64,000 bases of DNA, from positions 62,001-126,000 of the forward strand of contig JAJPHN010000009.1 in assembly GCA_021325235.1 (NCBI GenBank), read 5' to 3'. The notes under the pieces were generated by a model. That model was not told the DNA's origin. It searched no databases and was given only the letters and a program-made list of their open reading frames with translations. Position numbers and translations under genes: made by a program. The DNA is from Terriglobia bacterium. GTDB lineage: Bacteria > Acidobacteriota > Terriglobia > Bryobacterales > Bryobacteraceae. Position 1 is the stretch's first letter. Every line of letters starts with the position of its first letter. Below are positions 60,877 through 64,000 of this stretch, piece by piece.

Positions 60877-61989
60877 CTATGCCGCACCGCGCAACTTTCT
60901 CCACAGCAACCGGCCCGGCCAGATCGTGATCGCCCCAATTACCAGCAGCACCGGCCCGCACGTGAGCAGAAGTACCGCGCATCCCTCCACCAGATCGACC
61001 AGCGTCTGCCAGCCATCCACCGCCGCGTTCCGGAGCCGCGTCGAAATGGCCGCATGATCCGTTCCCGCCGGCTTGCGATACCGCTCAGTCATCGTCACCC
61101 GCACGCTCGCCAGCGCCACCCGATTCGCCAGCGCCTTCTGCTCCGCTTCTGTTGTCTCGATCTCGCCGCGCACCCGCGCAATCTGCTCCTCCACTTCCAG
61201 CACATCCGAAAGCTTGCCCGTCCGCTGCTGCAGAATTGCAGTGAGCCGTTTTTCTGTCTCGCGCAGATTTGCCAGCCGCGCATCGGTATCCACCGATTGC
61301 CGCGTTACATCTTCGCCCCGCTGCGATTCCGTATCCACGTGTCCCAGTGTTCTCAGATCGCGGTACAGCGCATCCAGTTCCGCCGCCGGTACCTTCAGCG
61401 TCGCCGTAAGCGACTTCGCCTCCTCCGCCGATCGGTTCATCGCGAGCTCTGAAACAAATCCGCCGCGCGCCTTCACCATCTGCTCCATACGCCCCCGAGC
61501 GTCGTCGAAGCGTTCCACGGTAATCGCCAGGTTCGCCTCCCGTGCGATCCTGACCGCCATAGCCGGCATATCCTTCTGAATCTGCCCCGCCCGATCCATC
61601 AGCATCACGTCAGGCGCGGGCTCTGTCGTCGTCGCTTGCCGCTGCTGCAGGGAATCTACGCTGGGCGCCGAGTAGTCAACAATTGCCGGCCGGTGCCTTA
61701 TCCCAAGCCCGATACCAAAAACTCCGATCACCCCTGCCGCAACTGCCGCCCACTCCCAACGAAACCGCCGCTTCTGCGGCACTGCGGGCGCGGTCCAATC
61801 CGCCCGAACACCCGGCGCTTTCCACCGCTTCATTGCGCCCGACAGATGCTTCAGATCCTCCACCACCCCGCGACACTCGTCACACCCGGCCAGATGTTCT
61901 TCCACACGCTCCGCCTCATTCAAGCTCAGCTCGCCATCGAGATACGCCATCATCTCCTCTTCCGCAAACGGATGCGTTTTCAGCTGCAT
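60877..61989 (-). CDS. Zinc-finger anti-sigma factor fused to DUF4349
   Basis: A 370-residue membrane protein. The N-terminal ZAS-type zinc finger (EEHLAGCDECRGVV, with His and CxxC) binds the sigma factor. A membrane helix follows (WAAVAAGVIGVFGIGLGI, about 80-97), then a DUF4349 domain with coiled-coil (VERFDDARGRMEQMVKARGG, then LNLRETEKRLTAIL-like heptads) and a C-terminal pair of membrane segments. The ATG overlaps the sigma gene by 10 bp. The extracytoplasmic DUF4349 is the likely sensor. Confidence 0.9.
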   Translation of the reverse strand: MQLKTHPFAEEEMMAYLDGELSLNEAERVEEHLAGCDECRGVVEDLKHLSGAMKRWKAPGVRADWTAPAVPQKRRFRWEWAAVAAGVIGVFGIGLGIRHRPAIVDYSAPSVDSLQQRQATTTEPAPDVMLMDRAGQIQKDMPAMAVRIAREANLAITVERFDDARGRMEQMVKARGGFVSELAMNRSAEEAKSLTATLKVPAAELDALYRDLRTLGHVDTESQRGEDVTRQSVDTDARLANLRETEKRLTAILQQRTGKLSDVLEVEEQIARVRGEIETTEAEQKALANRVALASVRVTMTERYRKPAGTDHAAISTRLRNAAVDGWQTLVDLVEGCAVLLLTCGPVLLVIGAITIWPGRLLWRKLRGAA

Positions 61990-62522
61990 GTTCCGTCCTC
62001 TCGCCCGAGCGCCGCTTCCACCGGCTCCAGATACCGCTTCAATTGCATGCGTGCCCGAAATAGCCGCGACCGCACCGTGTTTACCGGTATATCGAGCAGC
62101 ACCGCCATCTCCGCATAACTCAGCTGTTCATATTCGCGCAGCATCACCATCTCGCGCTCGCTCTCCTGCAAAAGCGACAGCGCCTTTCGCACCGCCAGAC
62201 TCGAGTCGTAGTCGCTCTCCGCGCCAGGCTCCGCCGACAGCCAATCCGTCTTACGAAACGCCTGCTTCCGCCGCTCCGCCATTGCCATCTTCAATGCAAT
62301 TCCGTATAAATACCCGCGCACCGGCGCTCTCGGGTCATATCGATCTCTCGCCTTCATCACTGCCACAAAGACTTCCTGCGCCAGATCCTCGGCCCGCTCG
62401 CGATCGAACACACGCCGGTAGAAAAATCCGAACAGCGGCTCGCGATATCGCGCGAACAGCTCCGCGAACGCCTCCCCCGATCCTCTCCGATATCGCCGCA
62501 ACAGCTCTTCGTCGCTGATCAT
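61980..62522 (-). CDS. ECF RNA polymerase sigma factor (RpoE-like)
   Basis: A 180-residue sigma factor. Region 2 is FAELFARYREPLFGFFYRRV, then RERAEDLAQEVFVAVM; region 4 is MLREYEQLSYAEMAVLLDIP, then VNTVRSRLFRARMQLKRYL. The downstream overlapping gene is its anti-sigma. The upstream gap (62523-62680) would hold the promoter, possibly self-recognised. Confidence 0.93.
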   Translation of the reverse strand: MISDEELLRRYRRGSGEAFAELFARYREPLFGFFYRRVFDRERAEDLAQEVFVAVMKARDRYDPRAPVRGYLYGIALKMAMAERRKQAFRKTDWLSAEPGAESDYDSSLAVRKALSLLQESEREMVMLREYEQLSYAEMAVLLDIPVNTVRSRLFRARMQLKRYLEPVEAALGREDGTCS

Positions 62523-62680
62523 CTTTGTGCTGACCGTGCCTGCGCTCTATCTCTCAATGTCCCCAGGCGCGGAAAAGTTCCATCTGGTGACGAGAATTTC
62601 TCCCGGATCAGTACCACGACACAGCACGTTACTTTCAGCTCTCATCCTTCGATGAACTTTCCGCCGGCTCGCGCAGGTCT

Positions 62681-63649
62681 TTAGAATTCGTAGCCCGTTC
62701 GCGAGTAGGCGATGGCTCCGGGCACCTTCACCACAACCCGGATCGAGTGGTAACCGGGCTCTGTGGAATTCGGCGTATACGTGAGCGAGTATGTGCTCCT
62801 CAATTCCGTGCCCATCACAATCAGCGCATCCTCGAGTTGTGCCTGTTTTCGGAAGTGAATCTGCATCCCTCCCGTTCTGGCTACCAGTTGTGAGAACGGA
62901 TCGCCTCTTTCCATCGATTTCGCGCCGTGCAACAGAGTCGGAATTAGCGACGTCAGCTCGACTCCTGCTGCCACCCCGCCTTTCTGCGACGACATGTCGG
63001 GAAAATGGAACGTGTCGGCCACAAACTTCTTGCCAGCTAGCGGCAGAACCAAAGCGTAGATCTGTACGTTTGCCCGTCCCGCATGCGCTGCAACGCTTGC
63101 GAACGTGCGCGCGCTTCGTTGGTCGTAAGGCTGTCCGATCAGCAACAAAACGCGAGCGCGCCCCGCTGGTTCGGTCTCCAGCATCTCGATTCCACGCTCT
63201 GCCGCATCGAGCATGTGGGCGTCCCGGCCCGCAGCGGACAATTTGGCGAATGCGTCTTTCATGCGAGCCGGCCCGAACCCTCTGACCACCTCCACATCAT
63301 CCGCGTAGGAAAGAACCGCTGCCTTCCCATCTGCCCCGAGCAGCAGATCCTCAACCACGCTCCCGGTCTTCACCACAAATGGCAGATAGTCCCGCATGGC
63401 CTCGTTCGCCTGTATCGCGATGACTGCCGACGCCGCCTCGAGACCTGACTCGAGCGAAAATTTCTGAGCGCGCCCGTTATCGAAAACTTCGAACTTGTCT
63501 GCCTCGAGGCCCGTGATCACTCTGCCGGCGCGCGACAACACAAGCGTGGGAACAACTACCAGGCGGACCGGAACGCGAACAACCGGGGATTGCCCCAACA
63601 CGAGTACAACGGCAAGCAGCACAATGCCGAGCCGTCCCGGGCAGGACAT
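62681..63649 (-). CDS. VWA-domain secreted protein (acidobacterial type)
   Basis: A 322-residue exported protein. The signal peptide is GIVLLAVVLVLGQ. The N-terminal part (RVPVRLVVVPTLVLSRAGRV, then DKFEVFDNGRAQKFSLES) is typical of the acidobacterial secreted VWA family (TIGR03436). The VWA domain follows, but the metal-binding MIDAS motif DxSxS is replaced by VIAIQANEAM, so classical metal-dependent ligand binding is doubtful. The ending AYSRTGYEF is family-like. It is divergent from purM with about 180 bp between. Confidence 0.82.
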   Translation of the reverse strand: MSCPGRLGIVLLAVVLVLGQSPVVRVPVRLVVVPTLVLSRAGRVITGLEADKFEVFDNGRAQKFSLESGLEAASAVIAIQANEAMRDYLPFVVKTGSVVEDLLLGADGKAAVLSYADDVEVVRGFGPARMKDAFAKLSAAGRDAHMLDAAERGIEMLETEPAGRARVLLLIGQPYDQRSARTFASVAAHAGRANVQIYALVLPLAGKKFVADTFHFPDMSSQKGGVAAGVELTSLIPTLLHGAKSMERGDPFSQLVARTGGMQIHFRKQAQLEDALIVMGTELRSTYSLTYTPNSTEPGYHSIRVVVKVPGAIAYSRTGYEF

Positions 63650-63829
63650 TTTCCAATGCTATAGCAGCACGGATGATCGCCTTCCTGCCTGGCGCGATCG
63701 CGACAGAGCGGCCCGCGACCTGTCAGTCACACACGGCAGCCGCGCCCATCTCCTTGCCAGCACGCATCTTCACTGAACGAGCGAGGCCGGCTCATCTTTC
63801 CATTCGATAAACTGATTTTTCCTGGACCC
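63650..63829. promoter_or_regulatory. Divergent intergenic region, VWA gene / purM
   Basis: 180 bp between the VWA start and the purM GTG. Promoters for both are expected. I do not see a PurR-like dyad, a riboswitch core or a small gene. Confidence 0.3.
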
Positions 63830-64000
63830 GTGCCGAAGAAAACAACCTATCGCGATGCAGGTGTCAACATCGACGAAGCGGATCGCGCCGTCTCGCGTAT
63901 CCGCCGCCTCGCCGCCGCTACCCGCACCGCCGGCGTTCTCACCTCTATCGGCAGCTTCGGCGCGGGTTTCAACCTCAAAGGTTTTCGCGATCCGGTGCTC
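63830..64000 (+). CDS. purM: Phosphoribosylformylglycinamidine cyclo-ligase (AIR synthetase), N-terminus only
   Basis: 57 codons run to the window edge from a GTG at 63830. The N-terminal pattern [20 protein letters not shown], then [16 protein letters not shown], matches PurM, which makes aminoimidazole ribotide in purine synthesis. A clear ribosome site is not visible. The rest lies outside the window. Confidence 0.85.
   Translation, partial: MPKKTTYRDAGVNIDEADRAVSRIRRLAAATRTAGVLTSIGSFGAGFNLKGFRDPVL

Noticed and set aside
1-64000. CRISPR arrays, tRNA/rRNA genes, prophage or integrase genes
   Set aside because: I looked in the intergenic gaps for direct repeat-spacer series, cloverleaf-like sequences and phage gene patterns and saw none; a dedicated tool could still find a tRNA that I missed.

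Overview
The window reads as a chromosomal segment of a high-GC acidobacterium, most likely of the Solibacter/Bryobacter type. The evidence is the mix of families: PadR-controlled MacB/FtsX-type permeases of the acidobacterial duplicated permease kind, a VWA protein of the acidobacterial secreted type, an ECF sigma/Ser-Thr kinase pair, a PEP-CTERM protein, a GlgE-type glucan operon, and many secreted proteases and glycosidases. Species assignment is inference. No rRNA, tRNA, CRISPR array, transposase gene or phage gene was seen.

Layout. 1-3.6 kb (minus): a cut-off secreted protein, a small ORF, an N-acyl-D-amino-acid-deacylase-like amidohydrolase with altered metal-site motifs, and a sugar-type binding lipoprotein. 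3.6-10.3 kb (minus): a four-gene alpha-glucan operon, glgM-glgE-mak-glgB, with no treS. 10.5-14.0 kb: a membrane-anchored patatin-like phospholipase, an overlapping membrane protein and a small convergent ORF. 14.2-24.5 kb (plus): a secreted subtilase, a complete Dpp/Opp-type peptide importer (two ATPases, two permeases, one binding protein), an ECF-like sigma factor and a TPR-CHAT (caspase-like) protein, all in one direction with small gaps. This is the most interesting block: a possible peptide-import/sigma/CHAT-protease pathway.

24.5-35.1 kb: a small secreted protein, a molybdopterin oxidoreductase, prmA, an M61 peptidase, a probable Kdo hydroxylase, an orphan motB, lexA, a single-domain response regulator, an FmdB zinc ribbon, a PEP-CTERM protein with a perfect terminator, and ku. 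35.1-41.4 kb is a rearranged patch: a palindromic REP-like element, a frameshifted permease pseudogene, a padR-permease operon with a candidate operator, and two beheaded relics (SDR and TetR) that look like one divergent locus whose centre was deleted.

41.4-50.0 kb (minus): an NHL-like secreted protein, an ECF sigma/kinase-TPR pair, and a tight operon of a DapA-like aldolase, a PLP decarboxylase, pyrD and ridA. 50.0-54.8 kb: an XRE-cupin regulator, a decayed sigma-factor fragment, an F420-reductase-like protein, a ComEA-like HhH protein, and a GH106 and a GH5 glycosidase that overlap tail to tail. 54.8-64.0 kb: a BON-LysM protein, a cytochrome c maturation cluster (ccmE-ccmF-ccmH-zinc ribbon) in which CcmE carries Cys-x3-Tyr instead of the usual haem-binding His, an M20 peptidase with an EamA transporter, an ECF sigma with an anti-sigma/DUF4349 protein, a VWA protein, and the start of purM.

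Functional themes are peptide and polysaccharide turnover, glucan storage, envelope functions and several sigma-factor circuits. Functions are assigned by reading motifs; no database search was run. Residue numbers were counted by hand and are approximate where marked 'about'.
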